DNA of 64,000 nucleotides from JBGVSA01 sp041807905 (GTDB lineage Bacteria > Pseudomonadota > Gammaproteobacteria > Burkholderiales > Rhodocyclaceae). The position numbers and the translations under genes were made by a program. Shown here piece by piece: positions 8,203 through 17,234 of this stretch. Location: assembly GCF_041807905.1 (NCBI RefSeq), contig NZ_JBGVSA010000014.1, positions 1 to 64,000 on the forward strand. Reading direction: 5' to 3'. Numbering within the stretch: position 1 is the stretch's first letter; each line of letters begins with the position of its first letter. The notes below the pieces were generated by a model. It made no database searches, was not told the DNA's origin, and was given only the letters and a program-made list of their open reading frames with translations.

Positions 8203-9449
8203 ACGTACGACCCGTCCGACTCCGCATCCAGCAGATGTGCGATCGGGGTATCGAGCGCCGCCTGAACCCTGATCAACGCCGCATCGATGACTCGCTGATC
8301 GACGTCATTCAGCCGCGCGAACTTCGACTCTCCCGGCACCAGCCCGATCGCCAGGGTCAGGATGATGTCGCCCAGCCGGAGGCGATCGGCCGGCATCGAC
8401 AGCGACCAGTCGCCGGCATCCGTACGCACCACCCAGCCAGCGGCACGCATGTCTTCGAGCATATGTTCGGTGCGGGTCGGCGGCTGCCCGCTACGACGCG
8501 CCAGTTGCGCCGGCGCCAGCGCCCGCCCTGCCCGTTGCCCCTCGACCAGCGCCACGGCCATGCGCAGAGCGGCCTGAACACGGCCGCCGGTGGTGTCCGG
8601 CAGGACGCGACGGCGCTCGATGAAATCGGGCAGGACAGCGGCGACGATGGCCCCGAGCAGCACAGCAATCCACGACAGATACAGCCAGATCAGGAAGATC
8701 GGCACAACCGAAAACGCGCCGTAGATCAGCGTGAAGTTCGGCAGCTTCGCCAGATACAGCCCGAAGATGCGCTGGATCACCACCACGCCCACGCCCGCAG
8801 CCAATCCGCCGACAGCGCTGTGCCACAACACCAGCCGACGGTTCGGCACGGTGTGGAACAGGTAACCGAAGAAAAATGCCAACAGGATGACGGGGAACAG
8901 GCGATACACCACCCCGCCGATCCAGCGCGGGTTATCCACCCATCCGAGCGACACGCTGATCAACTCGCTGGTGGCTGCCACACTGGCCGCAAAAATGATC
9001 GGCCCCAGTGTGATCGCAAGCCAGTACGTCGGCAGCCGCAACCACCACGGGCGCAGACGCCTTACATCCCAGATATTGTTGAATGTGTGCTCCACCGTCT
9101 GCAGCAGCAGGACGGCGGTGACAATGAGCAAGGCGGTCCCGACGATGGTCAGGTTCGACGCCTTCTGGCTGAACTGCACCGCGTACGTGGCAATGACTTT
9201 GCCGGCGCGGTCGGGCAACAGGTTCTCGATGAGGAACGCTCGCATCGACACGCCCAGCCGCGCAAATTGCGAAAACTGGCTCATGACGGTTAACACCACC
9301 GTCACGAGCGGCACCAGTGACAACAACGAAGTGTAGGTAAGACTGCCCGCGACCTGCGCGACGCGAACCGCTGCAAAACGCGCGCGCACGAGTTGCACGA
9401 AATCCGCCGCCGCACTCCCGTGCCAGCGCTGGAGCAAGTTCCGGGTCAT
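8199..9449 (-). CDS. YihY/BrkB family inner membrane protein
   Basis: Multi-pass membrane protein of the YihY (UPF0761, formerly called RNase BN) family; transport or envelope function is not established, and the RNase name is a historical error. The 416-residue protein opens with the family signature AGSLTYTSLLSLVPLVTVVL (about 34-53), has about six membrane helices up to residue 270, and a cytoplasmic C-terminal tail with winged-helix character (ARRSGQPPTRTEHMLEDMRAAGWV). The start is 51 bp from the divergent wrbA-like gene. It shares the tetranucleotide CTAG with the upstream convergent gene so that each uses it for a TAG stop. Confidence 0.88.
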   Translation of the reverse strand: MTRNLLQRWHGSAAADFVQLVRARFAAVRVAQVAGSLTYTSLLSLVPLVTVVLTVMSQFSQFARLGVSMRAFLIENLLPDRAGKVIATYAVQFSQKASNLTIVGTALLIVTAVLLLQTVEHTFNNIWDVRRLRPWWLRLPTYWLAITLGPIIFAASVAATSELISVSLGWVDNPRWIGGVVYRLFPVILLAFFFGYLFHTVPNRRLVLWHSAVGGLAAGVGVVVIQRIFGLYLAKLPNFTLIYGAFSVVPIFLIWLYLSWIAVLLGAIVAAVLPDFIERRRVLPDTTGGRVQAALRMAVALVEGQRAGRALAPAQLARRSGQPPTRTEHMLEDMRAAGWVVRTDAGDWSLSMPADRLRLGDIILTLAIGLVPGESKFARLNDVDQRVIDAALIRVQAALDTPIAHLLDAESDGSYV

Positions 9450-9467
9450 CGATCGATGCTCACTTCG

Positions 9468-9473
9468 TATAAT
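9468..9473 (+). promoter_or_regulatory. Possible -10 element for the wrbA-like gene
   Basis: A perfect TATAAT lies 27 bp upstream of the ATG at 9501, inside the 51 bp gap between the divergent yihY-type and wrbA-like genes. No good -35 hexamer is present at the right spacing, so the promoter call is tentative. Confidence 0.4.
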
Positions 9474-9500
9474 GCCGGCATTCTACGATTGCCTCGTTCC

Positions 9501-10100
9501 ATGAAAGAAATCCTCGTTCTGTATTACAGCCATCGTGGTTCCGTGCGGGCATTGGCCGCACAGATCGCACGAGGCATCGAATCCGTGCCGGGCGCCGCCG
9601 CGCGCGTGCGCACGGTGCCGAAGGTATCGACCGTATGCGAAGCGGTGGAATCCGACATCCCTGCCGACGGTCCGCCGTTCGTCGAATTGCGCGATCTCGA
9701 AGAGTGCATCGGCCTGGCGATGGGCTCGCCCACGCGCTTCGGCAACATGGCCGCACCGCTCAAGTATTTTCTGGACGGTACTGCGGGGCCCTGGCTGTCC
9801 GGCGCACTGGCGGGCAAACCGGCCTGCGTATTTACCTCCACGGCCAGTCTGCACGGCGGGCAGGAATCCACGCTGCTGTCGATGATGCTGCCGCTGTTCC
9901 ATCACGGCATGCTGCTGATCGGCCTGCCCTATACCGAGCCGGCGCTCAATGGCACCCGCGCTGGCGGGACGCCGTATGGTGCAAGCCATCACGCCGGCAT
10001 GGACGGCGATGCCACGCTGACGGAAGACGAAAAACGTCTCGCTTTCATACAAGGCGTACGGCTTGCCGAAGCCGCGCTTCGACTGGCGGCTCGTCCATGA
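9501..10100 (+). CDS. wrbA: WrbA-type NAD(P)H:quinone oxidoreductase (flavodoxin-like)
   Basis: FMN enzyme that reduces quinones by two electrons, thereby avoiding semiquinone and superoxide formation. The 199-residue protein has the flavodoxin phosphate loop (YYSHRGSVRALAAQIARGIE, residues 8-27), the GSPTRFGNMAAPLKYFLDGT motif and the FTSTASLHGGQEST motif typical of the WrbA family. The ATG at 9501 (MKEILVLYYS) is chosen because the upstream extension is antisense to the neighbouring gene. Its stop overlaps the next start as ATGA, so it is coupled to the DUF2069 gene. Confidence 0.9.
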   Translation: MKEILVLYYSHRGSVRALAAQIARGIESVPGAAARVRTVPKVSTVCEAVESDIPADGPPFVELRDLEECIGLAMGSPTRFGNMAAPLKYFLDGTAGPWLSGALAGKPACVFTSTASLHGGQESTLLSMMLPLFHHGMLLIGLPYTEPALNGTRAGGTPYGASHHAGMDGDATLTEDEKRLAFIQGVRLAEAALRLAARP

Positions 10101-10456
10101 ACCTGCAGACACTGCGCATCGTAGCCGTTGCCGCATTGCTCGCACTGATTGCGCTCAGCCTGATGTGGGAGTTGTGGTTGGCGCCACTGCGGCCGGGCGG
10201 ATCCTGGCTGGTGCTCAAGGCGCTGCCATTGTTGCTGCCTTTGCGCGGATTGCTCCACGGACGGCGCTATACCTACCAGTGGGTCAGCCTGGGAGTGTGG
10301 CTGTATTTCATCGAAGGCACTGTGCGCGGCAGCTCGGACTATGGCCTGTCGGCCATCCTCGGCTGGGTCGAGGCAGCGCTGTGCGTGATCCTGTTTGCCG
10401 CATGCTGCGCCTACGCACGACTCAGCGCCCCTTCGCGCATGCACGCATCGCGCTAG
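10097..10456 (+). CDS. DUF2069 family small membrane protein
   Basis: A 119-residue predicted inner-membrane protein with about four helices (approximately 8-28, 39-52, 62-79 and 87-108). It matches the DUF2069 family in length and in the segment WVSLGVWLYFIEGTVRG. The function is unknown. It overlaps the wrbA-like stop by ATGA, a pairing common in betaproteobacteria. Its TAG stop overlaps the TAG stop of the convergent gene at a shared CTAG. Confidence 0.85.
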   Translation: MNLQTLRIVAVAALLALIALSLMWELWLAPLRPGGSWLVLKALPLLLPLRGLLHGRRYTYQWVSLGVWLYFIEGTVRGSSDYGLSAILGWVEAALCVILFAACCAYARLSAPSRMHASR

Positions 10457-11019
10457 ACGTCCGGAGACCTCTCTGCTGCCATCACCCGACGGTGAAACTC
10501 CATACCGCTCACCGGACGGCGCAGCGGTATGCGCGTTACATGCCCGTACGCCGGATCGCGCATCAACTCGCCGAAGTCACGCTGATGGCGACGCCACGTC
10601 TTCAGCATCCACCAGATGACTGACTCCTTGTCCGCGAACGACGTACGCCATGACTCGCGATTGCCATTGAAGACTTCTTCGCGCGTCCATGCGCGCCGCA
10701 CCGTCCGACGGACCAGGCGGCCGAATACGCGCGGAAAGCTGTAGTCGAGCCACACGATCGTTGTCGCTCTTGCCCACAGGATGTCGCGCACGCTGCGATA
10801 GTTGCCGTCGGCAACCCAACGCTCGGCCGCGGCACGCTCCATCACGCGCTGCCGGAAGACCTCCTGGTCGACCGCCGTCCAGTTGGCCCCCCAATACAGC
10901 GCATCGAGCTGCACATGGGGCGCGCCGAGACACGCGGAGAGTTCGCCGGCGAATGTCGTTTTGCCAGCGCCGCTGCTGCCGATGACGACAACACGTCGCA
11001 GATCAAGCGCGTCAGCCAT
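10453..11019 (-). CDS. P-loop ATPase / adenylate kinase-like protein (topology-modulation FlaR-like family)
   Basis: A 188-residue nucleotide-binding protein with a Walker A motif GSSGAGKT (residues 14-21), followed by the family features HVQLDALYWGANW and the ADGNYRSVRD segment. Proteins of this kind are annotated as adenylate kinase-like or DNA topology modulation proteins, but a clear biochemical role is lacking. The start overlaps the end of the 82-residue gene by 8 nt, so the two are probably one transcript. Confidence 0.75.
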   Translation of the reverse strand: MADALDLRRVVVIGSSGAGKTTFAGELSACLGAPHVQLDALYWGANWTAVDQEVFRQRVMERAAAERWVADGNYRSVRDILWARATTIVWLDYSFPRVFGRLVRRTVRRAWTREEVFNGNRESWRTSFADKESVIWWMLKTWRRHQRDFGELMRDPAYGHVTRIPLRRPVSGMEFHRRVMAAERSPDV

Positions 11020-11260
11020 TCAACGTCTCTGCCAACGCATCCAGTTCGGCGTCGGTATGGCCCATGCCGGGAAACGTACGCCCGGCCTTGGCATACCAAT
11101 AGCGCGCGTTCCCCTCATCGCCTTCGATCGTGTGGACGATGCCGTGCAGCCAGTGGCCGCCGGCCGATTCATCCGCCTGTGCGACTTCATGGGCCAGATC
11201 CCACTCTCCGCGACGCAGCGCATCGATCCCTCGACGCAGTTCGGTTTTCGATGACGGCAT
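11012..11260 (-). CDS. Small conserved TPR-like hypothetical protein
   Basis: An 82-residue acidic soluble protein with no signal peptide. The sequence LRRGEWDLAHEVAQADESAGGHWLHGIVHTIEGDEGNARYWYAKAG (in pieces, residues 15-59) reads like a single pair of TPR/SEL1-type helices. I cannot assign a function. It overlaps the downstream P-loop gene by 8 nt, which suggests a shared role with it. Confidence 0.65.
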   Translation of the reverse strand: MPSSKTELRRGIDALRRGEWDLAHEVAQADESAGGHWLHGIVHTIEGDEGNARYWYAKAGRTFPGMGHTDAELDALAETLNG

Positions 11261-11292
11261 GGCGCACCTCCTGTGCAGCAGAAGCCCAATGC

Positions 11293-11316
11293 AAGACGCC
11301 CCTCGCGGGGCGTCTT
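11293..11316. terminator. Stem-loop downstream of ppc
   Basis: A 10-bp perfect stem (AAGACGCCCC / GGGGCGTCTT) with a 4-nt loop lies between the 82-residue gene upstream region and the ppc stop codon. On the minus strand it is 42 nt beyond the ppc stop and so probably ends the ppc transcript, but there is no convincing T-tract. Confidence 0.55.
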
Positions 11317-11357
11317 CGATGACTGGCTACGTCAGCTTACGCCGACCGGCCAGACGA

Positions 11358-14117
11358 TCAACCGCTGTTGCGCAGACCCGCGGCAACGCCGTTGATCGAC
11401 AGATGAATGCCGCGGCGCACGCGATCGTCCTCGTTGCCTTCGCGGAAGCGATGCAGCAGTTCGACCTGCACGTGGTTGATCGGGTTCAGGTACGGGAAGC
11501 GGTTGCGCATCGAGCGCTTGAGCAGCGGGTTGGCGTCGAGCAGTTCCTTCTGGCCGCTGATGTCGAGCAGCCACTGGATTGTGGTTTCCCATTCCTGCTT
11601 GATGCGCGGAAAGATCGCGTCGCGCAACGCAGCGTCCTTCACCAGTTGTGCGTAGCGCGAAGCGATACCGATGTCGCTCTTGGCCAGCACCATGTCCATG
11701 TTCGACAGGAGCGAGGCGAAGAACGACCACTCCTTGTGCATCGACTGCAGCAGTTCCAGGCCTTTTTGACCGTGCTTTTCAACGTACTGCGTCACGGCCG
11801 AGCCAAATCCGAACCAGCCCGGCAGCATCAGGCGGCACTGCGCCCACGAGAATACCCAAGGGATGGCGCGCAGATCTTCGATGGCCGTGCTCTTCTTGCG
11901 CGAAGCCGGGCGCGAACCGATGTTCAGGTGCGCGATTTCGGCAATGACAGTCGACTCCCAGAAGTACTTCTCGAAGCCCTCGGTCTCGTAGACCAGGCCG
12001 CGGTAAGCCTTGAACGCCAGATCGGAAAGCTCGTCCATCGCGGCCAGGTACTCGGCGCGCGGTGCGGCTTCCGGATGCGCCAGCAGGGTCGCCTCGAAAG
12101 TCGCCGCAGCCAGCACTTCCAGATTGCGGCGACCGACGTCCGGGTTGGAATACTTCGAGGCAATCACTTCACCCTGTTCGGTCAGGCGAATCTGCGCCTG
12201 CACCGCACCGCCCGGCTGCGCCAGGATGGCCTGGTAGCTCGGGCCGCCGCCCCGGCCGACCGAACCGCCGCGACCGTGGAACAGGCGCAGGCGCACGCCG
12301 TGCTGGCGGAACACGTCTACCAATTGGATTTCGGCCTTGTAGAGTTCCCAGCCAGAGGTCAGGAAGCCGCCGTCCTTGTTGCTGTCCGAGTAGCCCAGCA
12401 TGACTTCCTGCGTGGCATTGCGCGAGGCCAGCAACTGGCTGTATTGCGGAATCGACAACAGGCGGTTCATCACGCGCGCCGAATCCTGCAGGTCGCCGAT
12501 GGTTTCGAACAGCGGGATGATATTCACATCCAATTGGCGCTCATGCGGGCGCAGCAGGCCGACTTCCTTCAGCAACACGGCCAGCTCCAGCATGTCGGAC
12601 ACGCCGGTCGTCATCGAGATGATGGCGTTGGGGACGCACGACGGGCCATACAGGCGATGCACGTCCGCAATGGCGCGGAAGATCGCCAGTTCGCCTTCGG
12701 TCTCTTCGGAATACGCAAGGTATTGCGACGACAGGGGGCGCGGCGTAGCCAGCTCCTCGAGCAGCAGTTGTACGCGAGCCTCTTCGTCCAGGCGCAGGTA
12801 TTCGACACCGGGACGGGCTTGTGCCAACAGTTCAGCGACGGTGCGCTCATGTACCGCAGAGTTCTGGCGCACGTCGATCGATGCCAGATGGAAGCCGAAC
12901 ACCCTCACTGCACGACGCAGTTGGCGCAGCCGGCCGCGCGTGAGCGAGCCGGAGCCGTGCGTGGCGAGCGAACGATGAATGATTTCGAGGTCGGCGAGGA
13001 ATTCCTTGGCCGAAGCGTACGGCTCAGCGGCAAAGAACGGCTCACGCCCGACCGGCTGGCCGAGCAGGTTTTCGGCGGTGGCGTACACGCGTGCATAAAT
13101 GCAGCGCAGAGCGCGGCGGTAATACTCGTCCTCGGTGTGTGCGCTCGAAGTCGGTCCGCATTCGGCCAGCGCCTTCACCTCGTCGGACATCTTCACCAGC
13201 ATGCTCGACAGCGACATGCCGGACGCCAGACGGTTGATCTCATCCAGATAGAAGCTGAAGGCCACCTGCGATTGCATGCGCAGGCCCTGCCGCAGCACAT
13301 CGGCCGTCACGAACGGGTTGCCGTCGCGGTCGCCGCCGATCCAGCTACCCATGCGCATGAAGTTGGCCAGCTCGACATTCTTGAAGCCATCGTCGCGCTG
13401 GCCGAGGATGTCCTCGATGCGCCCGTACATGCGCGGCAGTTCGCGCAGGAAGGTGTAGTCGTAGTACGACAGCCCGTTGGCCACTTCATCGATGACCGAC
13501 AGCTTGACCGGGCGCAGCATGCGCGTTTCCCACAGCACCAGCACGGCGCGGCGCAGGTTCTCGTCATTCTCGGCGAGTTCTTCCGGCGTCATCTGGATGC
13601 GGTCGCGGGCGTCCAGCAACTGTGCGATGCGCAACTGGCAGTTCAGGATGCTCTTGCGCTGCACCTCGGTCGGGTGTGCCGTCAGCACCGGGCTGACTAG
13701 GGCATCGTTGAAGAACTGGCGGATCTTGTCGTTCGACACACCCGCCTCGTCGGCCAGTTGCAGCGCGTGCTCGAGCGTGCCTTCGCGGGCCGAGGAGCCG
13801 GCCACGAGGTGGGCACGCGAGCGACGGATGTGGTGCTGGTCTTCGGCGATGTTGGCCAGCTGATAAAAGTAGCTGAACGCACGCACCACGTGATTGGTGT
13901 CTTCGCGCGAGAGCGCGTCGAGCATGGATTCGAGTTCGGCGCGGGCGGACGCGTCGGCATCGCGGTGAAAGCGAATGGAGGTCTGGCGGATCTTCTCCAC
14001 CAGGTTGAACACGGCGTCACCCTCCTGCTGACGAACCGTATCGCCGAGGATACGGCCCAGCAGACGAATGTCTTCACGCAGGGGGATGTCTTTATCTTGT
14101 TCGTTGCTCGTGCTCAT
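11358..14117 (-). CDS. ppc: Phosphoenolpyruvate carboxylase
   Basis: Carboxylates phosphoenolpyruvate with bicarbonate to oxaloacetate, refilling the TCA cycle. The 919-residue protein shows the catalytic signatures VLTAHPTEVQRKS, GSWIGGDRDGNPFV, GYSDSNKDGG and LRLFHGRGGSVGRGGGP, and ends in the family's typical LRNSG-type C terminus. The ATG at 14117 gives a normal N terminus (MSTSNEQDKDIPLREDIRLL); the frame is open 17 codons further without support. Divergent from hemC across about 250 bp. Confidence 0.97.
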   Translation of the reverse strand: MSTSNEQDKDIPLREDIRLLGRILGDTVRQQEGDAVFNLVEKIRQTSIRFHRDADASARAELESMLDALSREDTNHVVRAFSYFYQLANIAEDQHHIRRSRAHLVAGSSAREGTLEHALQLADEAGVSNDKIRQFFNDALVSPVLTAHPTEVQRKSILNCQLRIAQLLDARDRIQMTPEELAENDENLRRAVLVLWETRMLRPVKLSVIDEVANGLSYYDYTFLRELPRMYGRIEDILGQRDDGFKNVELANFMRMGSWIGGDRDGNPFVTADVLRQGLRMQSQVAFSFYLDEINRLASGMSLSSMLVKMSDEVKALAECGPTSSAHTEDEYYRRALRCIYARVYATAENLLGQPVGREPFFAAEPYASAKEFLADLEIIHRSLATHGSGSLTRGRLRQLRRAVRVFGFHLASIDVRQNSAVHERTVAELLAQARPGVEYLRLDEEARVQLLLEELATPRPLSSQYLAYSEETEGELAIFRAIADVHRLYGPSCVPNAIISMTTGVSDMLELAVLLKEVGLLRPHERQLDVNIIPLFETIGDLQDSARVMNRLLSIPQYSQLLASRNATQEVMLGYSDSNKDGGFLTSGWELYKAEIQLVDVFRQHGVRLRLFHGRGGSVGRGGGPSYQAILAQPGGAVQAQIRLTEQGEVIASKYSNPDVGRRNLEVLAAATFEATLLAHPEAAPRAEYLAAMDELSDLAFKAYRGLVYETEGFEKYFWESTVIAEIAHLNIGSRPASRKKSTAIEDLRAIPWVFSWAQCRLMLPGWFGFGSAVTQYVEKHGQKGLELLQSMHKEWSFFASLLSNMDMVLAKSDIGIASRYAQLVKDAALRDAIFPRIKQEWETTIQWLLDISGQKELLDANPLLKRSMRNRFPYLNPINHVQVELLHRFREGNEDDRVRRGIHLSINGVAAGLRNSG

Positions 14118-14369
14118 CGTGAAATTCCGACCCGCTAAGAAATGCACGCCCGGGGTTGGCGCGACCAAAAGGATTGAAATATATCAGCCCGAGGCGCCAC
14201 TTTGGAGCATAAACGCGCGCGAACGCCCGTCGATGGCGCGGCGGGGACCTCCGAATACGCGACTACGCCTGCCTCGAAGGCTTGCCGCACGCGTGTTAAC
14301 ATCTTCCTGGCCGCGCACCGTGCAAAATCCATGCCCTCAGTGCGGTTTTTTCTCTTTGCACACAAGCAC

Positions 14370-15317
14370 ATGTCCTCGACCCCGAAGATTCCGACCCGTA
14401 TCGTCATCGCCACGCGCGAAAGCCGTCTCGCCCTGTGGCAGGCCGAACACGTCAAGGCGCGGCTCGAAGCTACCTGGCCCGGCTGCGCGGTCGAACTGCT
14501 GGGCATGACCACGCGCGGCGACCAGATCCTCGACCGCACGTTGTCCAAGGTCGGAGGCAAGGGCTTGTTCGTCAAAGAACTCGAAGAAGCGCTGCTTGAT
14601 GGCCGGGCCGACTTGGCCGTGCACTCGATGAAGGATGTGCCCGCCGAACTGCCGCCCGAGTTCGCACTGGTTGCCACGCTGGCGCGTGAACGTCCGCAGG
14701 ACGCCTTCGTCTCGAACCGCTATGACAGCCTCGACGACATGCCCCCGGGTGCGGTTGTCGGTACATCGAGCCTGCGGCGCGAAGCGCAGATCCATGCCCA
14801 GTTCCCATACCTGGGCGTCCATCCGCTGCGCGGCAACCTCGACACAAGGCTGCGCAAGCTCGACGAAGGCCAGTTCGACGCCATCATCCTGGCCGCGGCC
14901 GGCTTGCGCCGACTCGGGCTGGCCGATCGCATCCGCGCCGAATTGCCGACTGAAGTTTCGCTCCCTGCTGCGGGCCAGGGCGCGCTCGGCATCGAAGCGC
15001 GGGCAGATCGACCGGAGGTCGCCCAATGGCTGGCACCGCTAGTCGATCACGACACCACTGTCTGCGTCGCGGCCGAACGCGCGCTGACACAAGCCTTGCA
15101 GGGCGGCTGCGACGTGCCCATCGGCGCGTATTGCGAGGCTGGCGCGGACGGTTTGTCCATGCGCGCTTTCGTGGCGACGCCTGACGGCGAGCGCTTCGTG
15201 CGCGCCCACGGCGGTGCAGCTGACGTTGACGTGGTCAGCGCGCAACGCCTCGGCCGCGAACTCGCCAACCAACTGCTGGCGGGCGGCGCGCGCGAAATCC
15301 TCGCCAACCTGCGCTGA
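14370..15317 (+). CDS. hemC: Hydroxymethylbilane synthase (porphobilinogen deaminase)
   Basis: Joins four porphobilinogen molecules into hydroxymethylbilane in heme biosynthesis. The 315-residue protein has the conserved VIATRESRLALWQ start, the catalytic aspartate in HSMKDVP (D89), the arginine-rich cofactor-binding segment GTSSLRREAQ, and the cofactor-bearing cysteine in LQGGCDVPIGAYC (C247). The ATG at 14370 is selected from family length; an in-frame ATG at 14331 would add 13 residues. First gene of hemC-hemD-hemX-hemY. Confidence 0.96.
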   Translation: MSSTPKIPTRIVIATRESRLALWQAEHVKARLEATWPGCAVELLGMTTRGDQILDRTLSKVGGKGLFVKELEEALLDGRADLAVHSMKDVPAELPPEFALVATLARERPQDAFVSNRYDSLDDMPPGAVVGTSSLRREAQIHAQFPYLGVHPLRGNLDTRLRKLDEGQFDAIILAAAGLRRLGLADRIRAELPTEVSLPAAGQGALGIEARADRPEVAQWLAPLVDHDTTVCVAAERALTQALQGGCDVPIGAYCEAGADGLSMRAFVATPDGERFVRAHGGAADVDVVSAQRLGRELANQLLAGGAREILANLR

Positions 15318-15318
15318 C

Positions 15319-16080
15319 ATGCCCCTCGCCGGCCGCACCATCGCGATCACCCGGCCGCAAGAACAATCCGGTCGGCTCGCCGCGCTGATCGAAGCGGCCG
15401 GCGCCGAAGCCCTGGTCTTCCCCGTCATCGAGATTGCTCCACTCGAAGATGATTCGCCGCTGCGCGCGCTCGCCGGCAGGCTGAACGATTATCAACTGGC
15501 ATTCTTCGTCAGCCCCAACGCGGTCGCCCATGCGTTTGCGCGCCTGTCGCGAACCGACTGGCCGGCGACCCTTGCCGTCGCGACGGTCGGCCCGTCCTCG
15601 GCGCGCGCGTTGCGCGAGCAAGGGTTCGATGAAGTCATCGTCCCGGCGAGCGGATTTGACTCGGAGTCCGTTCTCGCCTTGCCGGCCTTCGCCACCGATG
15701 CGGTACGGGGCAAGCGCGCAGTGATCCTGCGCGGCGATGGCGGCCGGGAACTGATCGCCGAAACGCTTCGCGAGCGTGGCGCGGCGGTGGATCTGGTGAG
15801 CTGCTACCGACGCAGGAAGGCCGCCACCGATCCGGCGCCGCTCCTTGCCCTGCACGATGCCGGCAAGCTCGACGCGCTGGTATTCACGAGTAGCGAAGGG
15901 GCGCGCTTTTTCGCCGACATTGTCGGCCAGCGTGCAGCCGATATCCTGCAATGCACGCCGGCATTCGTCTCCCATCCGCGCATTGCGAAAACGGTTTCCT
16001 TGCTTGGCGCACAACAGGTGAGCCTTGTGCCCCCCGGAGATGAGGGCATCGTCACGGCTTTGCGCGGGCACTTTGGGTAG
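15319..16080 (+). CDS. hemD: Uroporphyrinogen-III synthase
   Basis: Closes hydroxymethylbilane with inversion of ring D to give uroporphyrinogen III. The 253-residue protein has the weakly conserved HemD fold signature: ITRPQEQSGRLAALIEAAGAEAL at the start, an internal FVSPNAVAHAF, the VILRGDGGRELIAETLRERGA segment and VFTSSEGARFF. One base separates its ATG from the hemC stop, consistent with coupled translation. Confidence 0.93.
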   Translation: MPLAGRTIAITRPQEQSGRLAALIEAAGAEALVFPVIEIAPLEDDSPLRALAGRLNDYQLAFFVSPNAVAHAFARLSRTDWPATLAVATVGPSSARALREQGFDEVIVPASGFDSESVLALPAFATDAVRGKRAVILRGDGGRELIAETLRERGAAVDLVSCYRRRKAATDPAPLLALHDAGKLDALVFTSSEGARFFADIVGQRAADILQCTPAFVSHPRIAKTVSLLGAQQVSLVPPGDEGIVTALRGHFG

Positions 16081-16089
16081 AATCACGGC

Positions 16090-17223
16090 ATGACCGAACC
16101 CCTAGAACGCCCGGCCAACGAGCCCGCCGCCCCTCCCCGTACGCCTCGGGCACCACGCGCATTCTCGTGGCGCCATCCCGTGCTCATCATCATGATGATT
16201 GCGATTGCGCTGCTTGCCTGGCAGTGGGTGGACACCCGAAACGAATTGCGCCGCACGCAAAATGAATTCACCCGGCGCCTGGCAGACGGCGACACGGCCG
16301 CCAAGGAAGCGCGCGCCATCGCTCGCCAGAACCAGGAAACCTTGCAGACGCTGCAATCCAAGACCGCCGTGCTCGAAGCCGAGCAAGCGCAGGCTCAAGG
16401 GCAACAGGCCGCGCTCGATTCGCTCTACCAGGAATTCTCGCGCGCCCGCGACGAGCGCACGCTGGCCCAGGCTACACAGGCGGTCGACATCGCCTCGCAG
16501 CAATTGCAGTTGGCGAGCAACGTACCGGCAGCGCTGGCTGCGTTGCAGGCGGCCGACAACAGCCTTGCCTCGCTCGACCGGCCGCAACTGATTTCCGTGC
16601 GCAAGCTGCTGGCGCGCGACATGGATCGCCTGCGTGCGTTGCCGCTGGCCGACGTCGACAGCATGAGCGTCACGCTCGACGCCATGCTCGGCCGCATCGA
16701 CAACCTGCCGCTGGGCTTCGAGCACACGCCGGCCAAGGCGGCATCCGCCACGCCGCGCAGCAATGTCGTTCGCAACACGCGCCGCACCGCCGGCACCGCA
16801 CAGGCAAGCGCGCCAGTTGCTGCCAGCGCACCGATCGACACCTCGGATCGGTCGCCGAACTGGGTCGGCGGCCTCTTCAGCGATCTGTGGGATGAATTTC
16901 GCGAACTGGTACGTATCGAGCGCCTCGACCGCCCCGAGCCGGCCCTGCTGTCGCCGCAGCAAGCGGTCTACCTGCGCGAAAATCTGCGGCTGCGGCTGCT
17001 GTCGGCACGCCTGGCGTTGCTCCAGCGCGACGGCAAGGTATTCAACGAGGACATCACGCAGGCCCGTCGCTGGCTGGAGCGTTACTTCGACATCGATGCC
17101 CGCCCCGTGGCCGCCATGATCGCCGAGCTCAAACAGATCGAAGGCGCGCGCCTGTCGGTCGACCTGCCCTCCCTCAACGAGACCGAAGCGGCGCTGCGCA
17201 GCGTCAAGCTCGGCTCGCACTAA
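16090..17223 (+). CDS. hemX: HemX-like membrane protein of the heme operon
   Basis: A 377-residue protein often labelled uroporphyrinogen-III C-methyltransferase, although it lacks the SAM methylase motifs. It has a proline-rich cytoplasmic N terminus (about 1-25), one membrane helix (about 30-46), and a long helical, partly coiled-coil periplasmic domain rich in A, Q, E and R (about 48-150). Known HemX proteins are thought to act as assembly or regulatory factors for heme synthesis; the exact role is unclear. It lies between hemD (9 bp) and hemY (11 bp). Confidence 0.88.
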   Translation: MTEPLERPANEPAAPPRTPRAPRAFSWRHPVLIIMMIAIALLAWQWVDTRNELRRTQNEFTRRLADGDTAAKEARAIARQNQETLQTLQSKTAVLEAEQAQAQGQQAALDSLYQEFSRARDERTLAQATQAVDIASQQLQLASNVPAALAALQAADNSLASLDRPQLISVRKLLARDMDRLRALPLADVDSMSVTLDAMLGRIDNLPLGFEHTPAKAASATPRSNVVRNTRRTAGTAQASAPVAASAPIDTSDRSPNWVGGLFSDLWDEFRELVRIERLDRPEPALLSPQQAVYLRENLRLRLLSARLALLQRDGKVFNEDITQARRWLERYFDIDARPVAAMIAELKQIEGARLSVDLPSLNETEAALRSVKLGSH

Positions 17224-17234
17224 GGGAGACCGTA

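Noticed and set aside
11130..13700. 856-codon open frame on the plus strand
   Set aside because: It is fully antisense to ppc, whose motifs are unmistakable; long antisense frames are common in GC-rich DNA and its composition is not protein-like.
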